64,000 nt of DNA from Torreya grandis (taxonomy: Eukaryota; Streptophyta; Pinopsida; Cupressales; Taxaceae). Numbering within the stretch: position 1 is the stretch's first letter; each line of letters starts with the position of its first letter. The stretch spans positions 437,001-501,000 of the forward strand of contig JARHVA010001190.1 of the NCBI GenBank assembly GCA_037957365.1. Reading direction: 5' to 3'. The notes below the pieces were generated by a model, which saw nothing but the letters and a program-made list of their open reading frames with translations, did not search any database and had not been told where the DNA came from. The position numbers and the translations under genes are program-made. This document shows positions 22,431-35,059 of this stretch, piece after piece.

Positions 22431-23445
22431 TGTGTGGTTTTAGGTGTAATAATCCCTAATCACCAAGTTAAAAATGCCTTCCACTATAATGTTGATCTAC
22501 TTACTACTTCATTCAATTTTGTGTCATTTCCAAGGTATCGCTTAGACTAGTTACTACCTCTTGATTATATTGAATGTGTTCTTCAATAACTATAATATTT
22601 ATTTATACCCTCAATAATGATATGATGGATGGGGGTTGGTACCCATATAGTGATCCAGGAGGATTTGGATCATTAGATCACATTGCACATCACCATAATT
22701 GTACACCTATCCTTGCACTAATTTCAATAGTTACATCGGTAGGTTTTGTGCCTACATGCTAATTCATTCCTTGAAATTCTTCTCTTTTGTTACCACATAG
22801 CTCTTATAGTGTCAATACTATAGCCATCATCTCATCAGTAATAGAAATCAATGACATCACTGCACTTGGCAATTACAAATTGGTTGATACTAGTTTTTAT
22901 AATGTTTTAGTCAATGCTTCATATTCTTACATTATATAATAATGCATGCTTCCATTTTTTTAAGGTTAGCATCATAGTAAGTAGAATCATAGAATAATAG
23001 AGTTAGGAAATTTTTTGACAACATCTAATCTCTCAAATTGTATATAACTTAGCATAATATAACTTTTGTGTTAAAAATTATATATATGTTGTCATATTAT
23101 TCTTATTTTCCTTATTTTATATTTCATTAAAAATTCATGATATTTGTCATTCAATAAATCACTTCCACATATAACCCTCCTAACTACTTTAAGTATATTT
23201 TCCTCTATGTCTCCTCCTTGGCCCTAGATTAGTGGTATCAATGTGCATATACACTTTATATCATTCCTAAATGGTATCATAGTGTTTTTGAATTTTCATC
23301 ATTATTTGTATGCTTGATCATACAAGGTCTTATTAGGATAATTTAAGGCTCAATACTCATGACCCTTTTTCATACCTTCCTTTATGTCCTCAAATAGGAG
23401 ATAAATATTCAATGATGCCAACTCCATATATGTTCTAAAAATAAT
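22431..23445. other. No clear gene; probable Gypsy debris
   Basis: Only short broken frames. The minus strand may hold more integrase debris near 22450-22950, but I could not support it with a motif. Confidence 0.4.
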
Positions 23446-23451
23446 AGATGA

Positions 23452-24639
23452 TGTGTATGCAATGGGGAATGCATCAAATCTATAAATTAGTCCTAACTCA
23501 AAGAATATAAATCCTACTTACACTTTCAAGTGGGGATACATTAGATATTCTGGTCATGACCAAGATGGATCTACTAAATCTAATCAAGGGGTATCTTACC
23601 ACAATAATATCACTAGGGAGGGTTCCAAAGCCTCCAGTCAAGCAAAACTATGTAATAACTCTAACTAGGTCATATATTTTCATATTCACTAAACTAATAA
23701 TATGTAAAGTAAAGTCTAATCTAGTGTTCATCAAAGCTTATGGCACAAAGTGAAGGTAATAAACATGAAAATTAAACATGCATAAGATACATATACTCAC
23801 ATCAATGTACATAAAATCCAAATAAATGGAAGATAAGTGAAATGCATATATATCTACTCTTGCAAAGGAAGGACAAAGCTAGGAATACTTACCTTTGAAG
23901 ATGAACCCACTAAGCCCCAATCTCTCCCTTAGTGAAGGTGTTTTGAAATAGGTTGTTTTGGTATGTAAGTATGATAAGGATAAATTATTTCTAGGATACA
24001 TAACCTATCAATGCATCTAAAAGACTTCTCCACAAGACAAGATCTATATCTCCAAATAAAGTATGAAACCCTAAGCTTGTTCCTCAAGTAGAATGGTGGA
24101 TAATCAAATGCATAATATATCTTACTTATTATTCTCTTCTCTTATAAATGGTGAAATAAATGTGTTTATATAGGTAGATTTAATCCTATTACTTTCAAAA
24201 ACTTTAGGCTAGCAAGGTCAACCCAATCAACCTAGTATCATTATTGACAAAAATAAATTAGGTCATGGACTAGATCAGTCAAAGGTTGACCTAGACCCTA
24301 ATAAGTTTTATCAATAAGAGTATAAGGTTAATGGGGCTGATTATGTAACGTAAACCATCAAAAAGGGTTTTAGATTAGGGAAAGGCTAATGAATGTGGTA
24401 AATGACTAGAGGAGGGTGATAAATAGGAGGTAAAGATTAGGGGAATGGGTTTAAGAGACATGTGTGTAGATAGTGAGTGGAAAAAAGGGACAATAATCCT
24501 ATGAAGCACCAATGGTCTGTCCACCCATTTCTCGATGCACCCCTTAAGGTGTAAACTTAGAGATATTAAGACTCGATGGGTTCTTACAATATAGAGAGTG
24601 TCATTAATTGATAAAGGCTAAAAATATTATGTGTATACA
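23452..24639 (-). repeat. Left LTR (3' LTR)
   Basis: Aligns with 29189-30369 end to end. Shared blocks include GGTCATGACCAAGAT, AGGGAGGGTTCCAAAGCCTC, GGTGAAATAAATGTGTTTAT, GACTAGAGGAGGGTGA and the terminal GTGTATACA. On the minus strand it runs TGTATACAC...CATACA. Confidence 0.85.
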
Positions 24640-24658
24640 TATGCCCCACTTGAATATA
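24640..24658 (-). promoter_or_regulatory. Polypurine-tract-like sequence
   Basis: Minus strand ...CAAGTGGGGCATA abuts the TGTATAC start of the left LTR, where a 3' polypurine tract belongs if the element reads on the minus strand. Confidence 0.4.
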
Positions 24659-25882
24659 ATCATGTGTCATGTAGGTGCAACACAAGATGGTGCTTTGGGA
24701 AAATAACATAGTGACACACAATGTTGAAGATGAATAAAGTGTAGTAAGGATAAAATATGATAAATGAAAGGACAAAATTGAAAAATACAACTTTAATTAC
24801 ATTAGTATTATAGATAAAGGAGGAGATACAAGATATATGAAGGCATCCAATGTAGGGATTAGTAGGTGAACCTATAGAGATTAGTGAAAAAGAGAAAAAA
24901 AATTAGAATTTTTAAAATATGGACATATAATAGTTGAAAGGATTATTTATGATGTTAGGATTCTATAATATTTTACGGTTTGGAAAAAGAGTTAGTAGAG
25001 ATAAAGATATGATCAAAATAAAAATATGACGATAAATATTTGAAGGGTAAATAATTATAAATACTAAATATAAATAGGGTGAAAAATAATTCATTTAGTA
25101 TTTTTACTATTCTAAGAAAATAGAACTCTGATAGACCTAGTGAGAACCTGGAGAGCTAGGATGGTGAGGAGATGACAACTAAGATGGGGAAGATGCATGG
25201 TAGTCACAATGAGTGCAACATAGGTGAGAAACTAAAAATTTCAATTTTTTTAGTGTTTTGATTTGAAGTTGAGTAAATTATAGAAAATTAAGTGGTAGGT
25301 AAAACATAGGAATCAGAATGAGCCCTAGGAAATTTTTAGGGACACTGGGGTGAAATGGGGTATCAGGTAGCAAGGATTCTGACCAATAAATAATAAAAAC
25401 ATTTATTAAAACTAGTCAAAAAGTCACCATTATGGATGAATAGAGTCAACCAAGTCAACTTAGTTTGTAGAAGACAAGAAAACTAATAGGCTGACTTAGT
25501 AGCAGTTGTCCAACTTAGTTGGTTAAGGGGGACTACCTAGTACTAGTGGGCTAACTTAGTTTTTTTTTGAATTGACCAACTTAGTACTACAATTTATGAG
25601 TGGGCCTTATTAGAATTTTTACAGGGCAAATCTTGTATCCCTAACAAAGGATAGGGCAAATTTAGTTTGTAATATATCAATTCAGTAGAAAATGAAGAAA
25701 CTAAATCAAACTAACTCAATTTTGTGAAATTTATAAGAAAGTATTTTGAATATGAATGACATAGAAATCTAATACATCCTTTGTTGTTTGATATTTTTCA
25801 GAGGTGCCAGTTATATTGGTGATTGATCGATGCATCATGGTTACTAGATTTTTGAGAGAACTTAATAGATGTAGATAGAGAG

Positions 25883-26350
25883 AGACTAGTTGAATTAGGT
25901 ATGGGAGGTATCATGGAGATGAGGTGCATCCCACTAAGTTTTGATCTTATTTTCATGTTCCTTAGAGTATGGGAATGGTTCACCAACATTTTTTGATGGG
26001 TGGTGTATGGGGATACCATAGAGGTAGGTATCACACTGGAGGATGTCCATGCATTACTTAGACTACCTATTGGAGGGACACCAGATAATTTTTAAGATAG
26101 ATGAGCACTATCCAAGTGGGATACATGCTTAGATAAGATCTACCCAAGGTTGAGGGTTATCTTATTTGATTTGTATATTTCATAGATTTTAGACATTCAA
26201 AAGGTTATGATTGGACTTATGATAGCATGAGTGTTGTGTCATAAGTTGAATGACAAGGTACCAATGTATGTTATATCCTTGTGCTATTCTATTTTGGATC
26301 AGGGGGTAATTTATGATTTTAGGTCTATCATCTAGGTCTAGTTTATGCAT
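25883..26350 (+). pseudogene. Plant-mobile-domain-like ORF relic
   Basis: The + strand reads IFMFLRVWEWFTNIF, then VVYGDTIEVGITLEDVHALL and RLPIGGTPDNF. The pattern hydrophobic-W-x-F...GD/E-hydrophobic-TLEDV-x-x-LL-x-LPI-G is characteristic of the plant mobile domain (aminotransferase-like domain of MAIL1-type proteins, also carried by MULE and Gypsy transposons). Downstream SKWDTCLDKIYPRLR and CHKLNDKVPMYVISLCYS fit the rest of the domain loosely. TGA, TAA and TAG stops interrupt it. It lies antisense to the host LTR element, like the extra antisense ORFs known in Tat-lineage Gypsy elements. Confidence 0.6.
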
Positions 26351-26493
26351 GATATGTATGGGATGTTGTCCAGAGGGTAAAAGACCATGGGACTAGTGGT
26401 GTTGTTGATTTCACATATATATGAAAGGTTCTCAATGTATCAACAATTTGGGTAGCCCCATATGGTTCATGATAGGTTACCTTAGGTGATTAG

Positions 26494-26838
26494 ATGGATA
26501 TAGGACTAGGTAGTGTGGATCACACCCCACATGTTAGTGTTTTAGACAGTCATGTGAGGGGAGATTGTATGGTAGTGTCACACACATATTTATACTATTT
26601 GGCCCATTTGGGTGACTATAGTGCTAGGGATAATTTGAGTGTAGATCATGGGATACTATACTTAGTCGGTAGAGCCATAGCCAGTGGCACACTTGTCATG
26701 GAAATTTGGACTCCCATACTTAGTGACTCTTTTATTAGTGGCTTGGGTACCACTATGAGTAGTTTGAGAGGAATTGTTAGTGAGGCACTAGTAGCATTAT
26801 TTACTTGTGTGGCAAAAGATTTTCTAGTAGAGGGATGA
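26494..26838 (+). pseudogene. 114-codon ORF after the PMD relic
   Basis: One of the longer intact frames in the window (MDIGLGSVDHTPHVSVLDSH...). Same strand as the PMD relic and 140 bp behind it, so possibly its C-terminal part in another frame. It is Ser/Leu/Val-rich with no motif I recognise; it could also be a chance frame. Confidence 0.3.
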
Positions 26839-26879
26839 GAAGAAGTAACACTAGAGGTATGATTACCATGGGTAGTATA

Positions 26880-27573
26880 TTATGCACTAGCAGAAGCATT
26901 AAGAAGAGTGAATCTTAGAAGAGGCCCTCTAGATGTAGAACCTACCATGTTAGTAGAGATAATTGGAATGGAGGTAGAGAAAATAAAAGAGGAAGAGGCC
27001 ATATTATGATAAGGGGTCAAAAAATAATGAAGAGGTTGAGAGGAAAAGAATATATTGTCCCCAAATTCATGTGAGAATATGGGGGAAGGTGAATTGAGAT
27101 CCTTGATTTGACTATTTATCATAAGATGGTAAATAGTAGAAGGATATTTTCCTCAATGTTGAGGAAATTAGTATATTTTAATTTAGGTTGATCTTTAAAG
27201 GAGAAAAGAGGGTTGTGAATTGAATATGAATGATAAGGGGTCCCATAATTTGTAGTGAGAGTGGCTACATGCACATTAATTTCATTTAGGGTAGGATCCA
27301 CAATTTGCTTATGGGAAAACTTATTGGGGTTGGTAAATCTCATCATATCTATTGAGTTTAAATTAGTGTTGTCTTCAAATAGGAGGGTCATGATGAGGGA
27401 GAAATATTAAGTAAGACTAAGATGATGTAAAGGCAAAGAGGTAGAAAGGATATAGAGTTGAATATGTTAAATGTGTTATGTAATCTAGTAAGTAGAGAAG
27501 AGTCCAAAGCCATACAAGTTAACTTTATACTATAAATAGGGTATGAAACAAGATGATTAGGATATAGAGTCAT
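26880..27573 (-). other. Three overlapping short minus frames, unassigned
   Basis: Frames of 61, 90 and 80 codons follow each other on the minus strand, overlapping by 4 bases at each junction. They could be one decayed reading of the element's sense strand (gag-like position) broken by frameshifts. No CCHC or capsid motif is visible; the rest of the interior (24660-25880, 27574-29160) shows no coding signal. Confidence 0.25.
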
Positions 27574-29164
27574 ACAAGTCGATTTAGTTCTATAATCTGA
27601 CTAGAAGATAAGGATACAGAGTTGTATGGGTTGACTTTTTATTGTAGACTAAGAGATAAATTAGGATGAGAAGCATACACAATCATACAGGTCAATTATA
27701 TAATGTTGATAGGGGAACATAGTATGTAGGAGACTGTACCAAATAGAATGACAATGTGCTAAAATAGGGAAAATTTAAAAAATATAAGTGAACCAAGAAA
27801 TTAAATCAAACATGTAAATAATTAGATTAATATGAGTGATCCAATTGGGGCACACAACACAAGACCTTGCACCAATGTTGGCCAATGCAAGTTTTTAAAA
27901 TACAATAAGCAATGATCAAAGAGAAAGTAATCAACTAAAAATTAAATACTAACTAAGTGTTCATCATAATTCTTATTATATTATTAGAAAGTATTGATTT
28001 AAGTGTGATAGGAAAGTTGGTTGAAAATTGGGAACTAGAAAGCAATCTATGGATGGTTTCAAGACATTTAGGTTGAAAGGGATTTGTGTTGGCAATGGTA
28101 CTAGATTGGTATTGGGACCTACCCCTTCACTTTATAATCTTGTAGTGATAAGGGTGTTAGGTGCTCTTTTAATGTATACCATTAACCACATGTTTATACT
28201 TGGCTAGAAAACCAAGTCGGCTTCCCCCTTGGTGATGAAATCTAAGTAGATAGGCCTTGAGAAAATAAGTGTTTAAATGCATTTTGAATATTGTGTGATT
28301 TTTTAGTGTGTGTAAATGATCAAAATAGTATGACTAAATGGTAATTTAAAAAACACCTATTTATACTATGTGAGTTACTATAAGCATGTAAATAAATAAA
28401 AATGAAAGTGTGAATTAATTACTAGCAAATAGTTATTATTTCCTTGATTTAAAATAGTACAGAGTTGATTCAAGTAACATTATATGCAAAAACTATAGAA
28501 CAGGGTCAACTAGGTTTATATTATTCTACAAAAGCAAGGTCTTAAATAAATAATTTAGATAGGTCAACTAAGTATTTTACACAAAATAGGGGATACATAA
28601 CTATGTCAACCAAGTTGACTTAGTTTATTGTAGGGTTGTATTTTTGAAGACTGCTAACTTATACAAAATAAAATTGAAATAAATACTAAAATAATAGAGA
28701 GAGGAAAGAGAGGAACCTTGGTTGGTTTGAAGCTGCTTAGGATTGAAAATTTTATGTTGAAGTGCCTTAAATGTTGCTTTCAAATTTTTCAAACTAATTT
28801 AACTAGTTTGACCCAATTTTATAAAACCCTATTTGCTAAAAAAGAGTAAGATTACTAAGTTGACCAATTAAACCTAGTTTGTTGATCTAGATGGTGGTAG
28901 AGAGAATAAGATGACAAATTCAACATGTTCAACCTTTTATTCTTACCTAGAATTAAATAAGATTACTATGTCGACCCGTTTGATCTAGTAACTTATATTT
29001 GTTGAAGACCTGCATAAAAAGAACAAAGTCATTTTGATGTGATTATTTGTTAAACATGTGTACATAAAGTTGTAACTATACTGACTGGTTAAATACATTA
29101 CAAAAAATACATAAAAATAATAATATGATAGAAATTAAAGTGAAAAATAAAACCTATAGGGTCT

Positions 29165-29186
29165 AGATTCATGTCAGGGTCACCAA
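29165..29186 (-). promoter_or_regulatory. Primer-binding-site-like sequence
   Basis: Minus strand TGGTGACCCTGACATGAATC begins two bases inside the right LTR. It starts with TGG (complement of tRNA CCA), as a tRNA primer site should; the tRNA was not identified. Confidence 0.4.
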
Positions 29187-29188
29187 AA

Positions 29189-30369
29189 TGTATGTAATGG
29201 AAAATGCAGTAGATATATAAATCAATCTTAGATTGAAGAAGATAAATCATACTTACTCTTCTAATTGGAGATACATTAAATATTCAGGGTCATGACCAAG
29301 ATAAATCTTCTAGACCTAATCAAGGGATATCTTACCACAATAATATCAGTAGGGAGGGTTCCAAAGCCTCTAGTTAGAAAAACTATGCAATAACCCTAAG
29401 TAGGTCCTATGATTTCATATTCACTAAACTAATAACAAGTAAATCAAATTATGATCTAGTGTTCACCAAATCTTGTGTCATAAAGTGGGGTTAATAAACA
29501 TGAAAATTAAACATGCATAGGAGATATATACTCATGTTAATGTATACAGAATCCTAATACATGGAAGAGAAGTGCAAATGAATATCTATCTACTCTTGCA
29601 AAGGAAGAATAAAGTTAAGAATACTTACCTTTAAAGATGAACCCATTAAGCCTCAATCTCTCCCTTATCCAAGGTATTCACAAAAGGTTGTTGTGGTATG
29701 TAAGGATGATAAGGATAAATTATCTCTACTACACAACCTTTCAATGCATACACTATACTTCTCCATAAGATAAAATGTGTATCTCCAAAGAAAGTATGAA
29801 ACTATAAGCTTGCTCTTCAAGTAGAATGGTGGATAACCAAATGTGCAATATATATTTATTCTTATTTTATTCTCTTAAAAATGGTGAAATAAATGTGTTT
29901 ATATAGGTAGATCTAACCCTAATCCTTTATAAAAGTTTAGGTTGATAAGGTCGACCCATTCGACCTAGTATAATTATTGAGAAAAATAAATTAGGTCATA
30001 GACTAGGTCATCTAGGGTCCAACCTAGACCCTAATAATTTTTATCATTACAAGTACAAGGTCGATGGGTTGACTATGTAACTTAAACCATCAAAAAGTGT
30101 TTTAGGTTAGGGAAGGGCAAATGAAGGTGGTAAATGACTAGAGGAGGGTGAAAATAGGAGGCAAAGCTTAGAGGAATGGTTTTAGGAGATATTTGTGTAT
30201 ATAATAAGTGAAAAAAGGGAAAATAATCCTATAAATCACCAATGGTCTGCCCTCCCCTTTCTTGGTGCACCCCTTAAGTCATGCACTCAGAGAGATTGAG
30301 GCTCAACAAACTCCTACAAGATGGAGAGCATTAGTAATTGATAAAGTTTGAAAATATTATGTGTATACA
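29189..30369 (-). repeat. Right LTR (5' LTR)
   Basis: Partner of 23452-24639; same TATATA box (GTGTTTATATAGG) and the same TGTAT...ATACA ends. Confidence 0.85.
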
Positions 30370-30489
30370 AGATGAATTGTAGAGACAAATGGAATATTTA
30401 TAAGAAATTTATTCATGTGAATGAAAAATTATCATTGATCACTTTTTTTTCCTCCTCAAGCAACAAACTTCCCCAATAGCCTATCATTC

Positions 30490-30860
30490 TCATCGACCAT
30501 TTGGAAAAATGTTATATAAGTTAAAAGTAGATCTAGACATTCATATGTTTAAAGCAAAAATATATGTAGATACAATAGAGAACTAGCTTAATATCATATG
30601 TTCATACTACATGGTTAATCACTTCTTTGACCAAGAGAAAGTTTATATATTAATTAAGAAATAATGAGAAACTACTAAACTTCACATGAATAATATATCA
30701 CTTTAGACACATATATAGACACAAGAAATAGTTTCTTATAATGACTCACAGAAACCTACTATCATGTTAGAAAATATGAAGACTAATACATCAAGTTTTC
30801 TTAGTTATTGTAAGGAAAATAATAGTTTCTTCATAAGTACAAAAATAATTTCCATACCCT
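30490..30860 (+). pseudogene. Gypsy gag relic
   Basis: Reads DIHMFKAKIYVDTIEN, LNIICSYYMVNHFFDQEKVY, then a LHMNNISL block, resembling the gag pattern F-x-G...ID-x-W-L-x-x-L...YF...F..EKV. Eroded; identification rests on pattern and on pol further down. Confidence 0.45.
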
Positions 30861-32650
30861 AGTGTCCAAACTTAAGATTCAATATTTAGATCATAATATT
30901 GTGTTGAAGTATAGGTCAGGCTTAAGGCCTGACATCCAATTAGATATAGATTAATTAAATAATTACTTAATTATGGAAGTCTACATATGTTCTTTAAACT
31001 TTGAATCAAAGGCCAATTTCAATACTAATACATAAGATTCAAAGTTTGATACCAAGTAATTATCTATCTCATAAGAATAATTTAAAATCAGGAAATAACT
31101 TCAAAAACCCTCTAAATAAGAAGCAACATCCATTAGATGACCACACTAGGTAGTCTAAGACTAAAAAGTGGTGTTTAGTTCAAAACTCTATTAGTCATTC
31201 TAACAAATAATATCATGCTAAAAAAACATTACTTGCACAAATTGAGGCAATGGTTAACATCACCATAACATTAGAGAGGGATAAGTAGCATATCATGGAT
31301 TTTAAGCCTAGTACCATGATGGGTACCACAAACATCTCTATTGGCTCCAAAAAAAAGACACATAAATATTATTCCATTCTCAAATGTGGGTCAATTCCCA
31401 ACCAATACATTTCATCATTTAAAAACACATAATACAATCCCTATATTTGTGTTAAAATCTATGTGCAACATAACTATAACCCATGTATCTACCTCATAAC
31501 AAGTAGTAAAGGTTAATCCCTTGACCCTCACTTCAAGTGGTACATCATGATATATTGGGGGAGGTTGGTTTCCCTCACACTAAAAATCATTTGTGGCTAA
31601 GGGGTATTAATTTAAATTTTTACAAGGCTTTCAAGATGGTCCCCAATATACATCTTGGTATGTGAGGCCCAAAAATCCATGGAAGAAGAATAATAATGGG
31701 TAATTCCCTCAATGTTTTATCCCCTTCACAACCAATTCAACCATGATATATCAATGAAGTGCTACTATATATTGAACTCTAATAGTGATGTCTCATAAAT
31801 TAGCATTAGGGATAAACCCCTTGCTTTCACAAAACCCTTTATAGGTGATTTTGCTATGATTTTATGACAACTCTTCCTAATTTATATCCCTCATTAGGAA
31901 ATGGGGTTGGAAAGTATGTTGGAGGATTAAATACCAATCATATTTCCCTAAGGAATTATATATGGTGATGAATTACACTTTGTTCATCCAAAATAAAAAA
32001 TAGGATTCACTATTGCTAATCCTTAGAATCCTACATGAGGGCAAGAGGAGAGCATACTCTAGTTTCACTTTGGGAAAAGCCAATAGTAACCTATGTGATT
32101 TTGATCACCAAAGGTCCCATAAATGGGTAAGTGGAAAGTATACACATAATAATACAACCATAAAACAAACAAAAAAAACTCAAATAGAAGAAAACACAAG
32201 TATTTTAAGGCACCAAATGCAAATACTAGTAAAGTGTTAAACACCCAAAATAAAATGTGTTGATAAAATGTGTTTATTTTCAAAAATAACCACTTATTTA
32301 ACTCATAAAACCTATATAAAACATATTATTATCTAGATTTATGGACTCTGAAAATTGAAAATAATTTGAAATGATGTTTTTTTAAGTTTCAGTAAATAGT
32401 CATAGTTTGATTTTACCAATAAACATGGTGATCCCACCATTTTTAGGCTCAATATCTCTAACCTACAAGAAGAAAACGCAAAAAATAGAGAAATGGTGAT
32501 TTCATCAATTAGAAATGTGATATCACTATTAAATAGGGTGATTTTTCTAAATAAAATAACAATGTTATTCAAAATAATAATAAAATATAGATAGAAAGTA
32601 TAAAGTAAAGTTTTTGTTATCCATGCATTTTCACTTATTCACAGCGTTAT
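30861..32650. other. Unreadable Gypsy interior
   Basis: Position suggests gag end, protease and RT start. No D-T/S-G protease triad could be read. A 75-codon + frame (32013-32240) and antisense frames are without motif. Confidence 0.35.
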
Positions 32651-32653
32651 TCC

Positions 32654-32938
32654 ACCATTTTGGTCACAATTCCTCCAATTTTGTTCATGATTATACCTTT
32701 TCAGTCATGATTATACCTTTTTAGTCATGATTTTACCTTTTTGTTCATAATCTATATTTTTGGTCATGATTCCAACTTGTTGGTCATGATTCTAACCTTT
32801 TGGTCACAATTCCAAAAAAATTGTCACTGTTCCACCTTTTTTGTTATTCCATTTTAGTTATGATTCAAAAACTTTGGTCATGATTCTAAAATTTTTGGTC
32901 ATGATGCCACCTTTTTGCTCATGATTCTAATTAAAATC
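32654..32938 (+). repeat. Minisatellite of ~20-bp TTTTGGTCATGATTC units
   Basis: About fourteen degenerate units of the form TTTTGGTCATGATTCYAACC stand in tandem. Unit length varies from 16 to 21, indicating slippage and decay. Confidence 0.8.
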
Positions 32939-33282
32939 CCAATTTAAATAAATATTGGCCAAAGGGTTGATTTGGTCAAGTGTTTCACCATATTGTGCAC
33001 TAGTAGTGTTCATGAAGAAGAATAACATAACCCTTCACCCATGTATAAATTATCCATTACCTCATATGGATTATCTCCTTAATTAAATACATAGATCAAT
33101 AGTGTTTTCCAAAATTAACCTAATATCAAGGTAATGCCAATTAAGGATCCAAAAAGAAGACATTAAAAAAATTTCTTTTAGGATAAGATATAGGCATTAA
33201 GATTTTACAGTGCTCCCTCTTGGATTAATAATGTACTTATAACATTCATGAATATCATGAAAAATGTGTTTAGATATCACAT

Positions 33283-33720
33283 TTATCAATTCATTTTAGT
33301 TTTTCTTGATGATCTCCCAATATATTCCAAGAACAAATAATAGTATATATAGCATTTATGTCTAGTTCTCCCATGCTTATGAAAGCACAAGCTCTATGGG
33401 AAATTGTCAAAGTGTGACTTATTTCAAATAAGATTACAATACTAGGATATATTATCTCTGAAGTTGAAATATTATTAGACCCATCTAAGATAAGAGCCAT
33501 CATGAAATTACTATCACCCATAAATGTGCATGAAGTGCATAAATTTATGGACTTAGTGAGATATTACTTGGAACTTTATGCTAAATTTTTTCTGATATAA
33601 ATAACCTAATCACATCCTTTCAATTTAAAGAGAAAAAATTTGTGTAAAATGATAGGTGTGAATAATCCTTTCAAACATTGAAGAGGTAGATTACTTCAAC
33701 TCAAGTCATAAATTCTAGAT
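33283..33720 (+). pseudogene. Gypsy reverse transcriptase end
   Basis: ILVFLDDLPIYSKN carries the catalytic xLDD box, followed by KHKLYGKLSKCDLFQ, which matches the Gypsy RT block LxxNxKLYAKLSKCxF. Stops are mostly TAA/TAG. Confidence 0.85.
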
Positions 33721-33734
33721 CCAAATGACCATTT

Positions 33735-34090
33735 TACAATGATAACATATGCTTTTAGGGATGGATTGGGTGGATTTATAATGCATTATGGTGTAATTTT
33801 AGCTTATGAATCATGGAAACTAAATACTTATGAGGATAAATATGCACCACATGAATTTTACTTTGTTGTAATAGTGCATTCCTTACATGTATGGAGGCAT
33901 TATTTGTTGGGTAAACCATTTGAGCTCAAAATAGATAACTTAGGTCTCAAGAATATTTTCACCCAAACCAAATTGAATGCTTAGAAAAGAGGATGGTTAG
34001 AATTTATTTCATTTTATGAATTTTATATGGGACATATAAAAGTAAAATAAAATAGCATTGTAGATGCACTTAGTTGAAGAAGGTACATAA
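33735..34090 (+). pseudogene. Gypsy RNase H
   Basis: The open frame 33739-33984 reads VILAYESWKLNTYEDKYAPH, then VIVHSLHVWRHYLLGKPFEL and IDNLGLKNIFTQTKLN, the standard Gypsy RNase H. Next comes the FHFMNFIWDI / VDAL region marking its end. Confidence 0.9.
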
Positions 34091-34139
34091 AAGCAATGGC
34101 TAATATTAGAAGTGTTTGATAAATAAAATTTGAGGTTGA

Positions 34140-34770
34140 TTGTGTTAAATGAGTTACACAATGCTCCATATTCAAGTCATCCTAGTATGACTAATCTCTT
34201 GTAAGAGCTAAAACTATTGTATTTATGGAAAGGAATCAAGAAATATGTAGTGTATTTTGTGTTAAGATGTTTAGATTGTCAATGAATCAAGGTTGAAAAT
34301 GTGTATCCTACTAGGTTTTTGTACCCACATGCCATACCAAAATGGAAATGAAAACTCATCAGTATGGAGCTTGTCTAAGGATTCATTATGTCAATGAATC
34401 AACATAATATGTCCTTAATGGTTGTTAATAATTTCACCAAATTAACACACTTTATTGTAGTCAATTTGATTGATGATGCACCAGTGCTTGTAAATAGGTT
34501 TGTAAAATAAGTGCATAGATTTCATGTATTTCTAGAAAAGATCATCTCAAATAGGGATCCCTAAATGAAATCATTTTTTTGTCAAAAACTTGATGCAACA
34601 TTAAACACAAAACTAAATTTTACTATAACTTACCATAAATAAATGAATGGGAAAAGATCATCTCAATTAAATATTGGAGGATATTTTAAGGTTGTATTTC
34701 ATGGAACAATAATACAAAAGGGAAGAATATCTTACATTGGTTTAGTTTGCTTACAATAACTCATTTCAAT
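34140..34770 (+). pseudogene. Gypsy integrase relic
   Basis: Contains YLWKGIKKYVVYFVLRCLDC (zinc-binding H2C2 second half), PHAIPKWK...LISMELV (first core block; the Asp is replaced), VVNNFTKLTHFI, RFHVFLEKIISNRDP and a TYHK-type block. The order is that of a Ty3/Gypsy integrase. The usual SDRD motif is SNRD here, so a catalytic Asp context is altered. Confidence 0.85.
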
Positions 34771-35059
34771 TAACTTAAAATGGATTTTTTTTTTGAATAA
34801 TTATATGGTATGAGGTGTATAACACCTATCAACATGGATAAATTAGAGGATAGAGAGGTTTTTGGACTAGATATGCTCACTAAAATGGAAGAACATGTGA
34901 AGATAATTAGGAAAATATTGGTTGAAGTCAATGATAGGTAGAAAATACATGTTGATATAAAAAGGATTAAAAGGTAGTTATAAATTGTAGATAGTGTTTT
35001 TATGTGATTCAACCCCCAAAAGAGTTTCACTAAGTTTGGAAAATAAGAAAAATTATCAC

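Larger units (their letters stand above)
23446..30375 (-). mobile_element. LTR element with antisense PMD-like ORF
   Basis: Two LTRs of about 1.18 kb enclose 4.5 kb. AGATGA lies outside both ends (23446-23451, 30370-30375), a likely target duplication. Minus orientation is suggested by a purine-rich tract next to the left LTR and a TGGTGACC primer-site-like sequence next to the right LTR. I find no gag, RT, RNase H or integrase. The recognisable coding relic lies on the + strand, opposite to the inferred element direction. The LTRs have diverged visibly, so the insertion is old. Confidence 0.75.

Noticed and set aside
25798..26034. 78-codon minus frame
   Set aside because: Antisense to the PMD-like relic and without motif.
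32654..32938. CRISPR-like array
   Set aside because: Units are contiguous and degenerate with no unique spacers; plant context.
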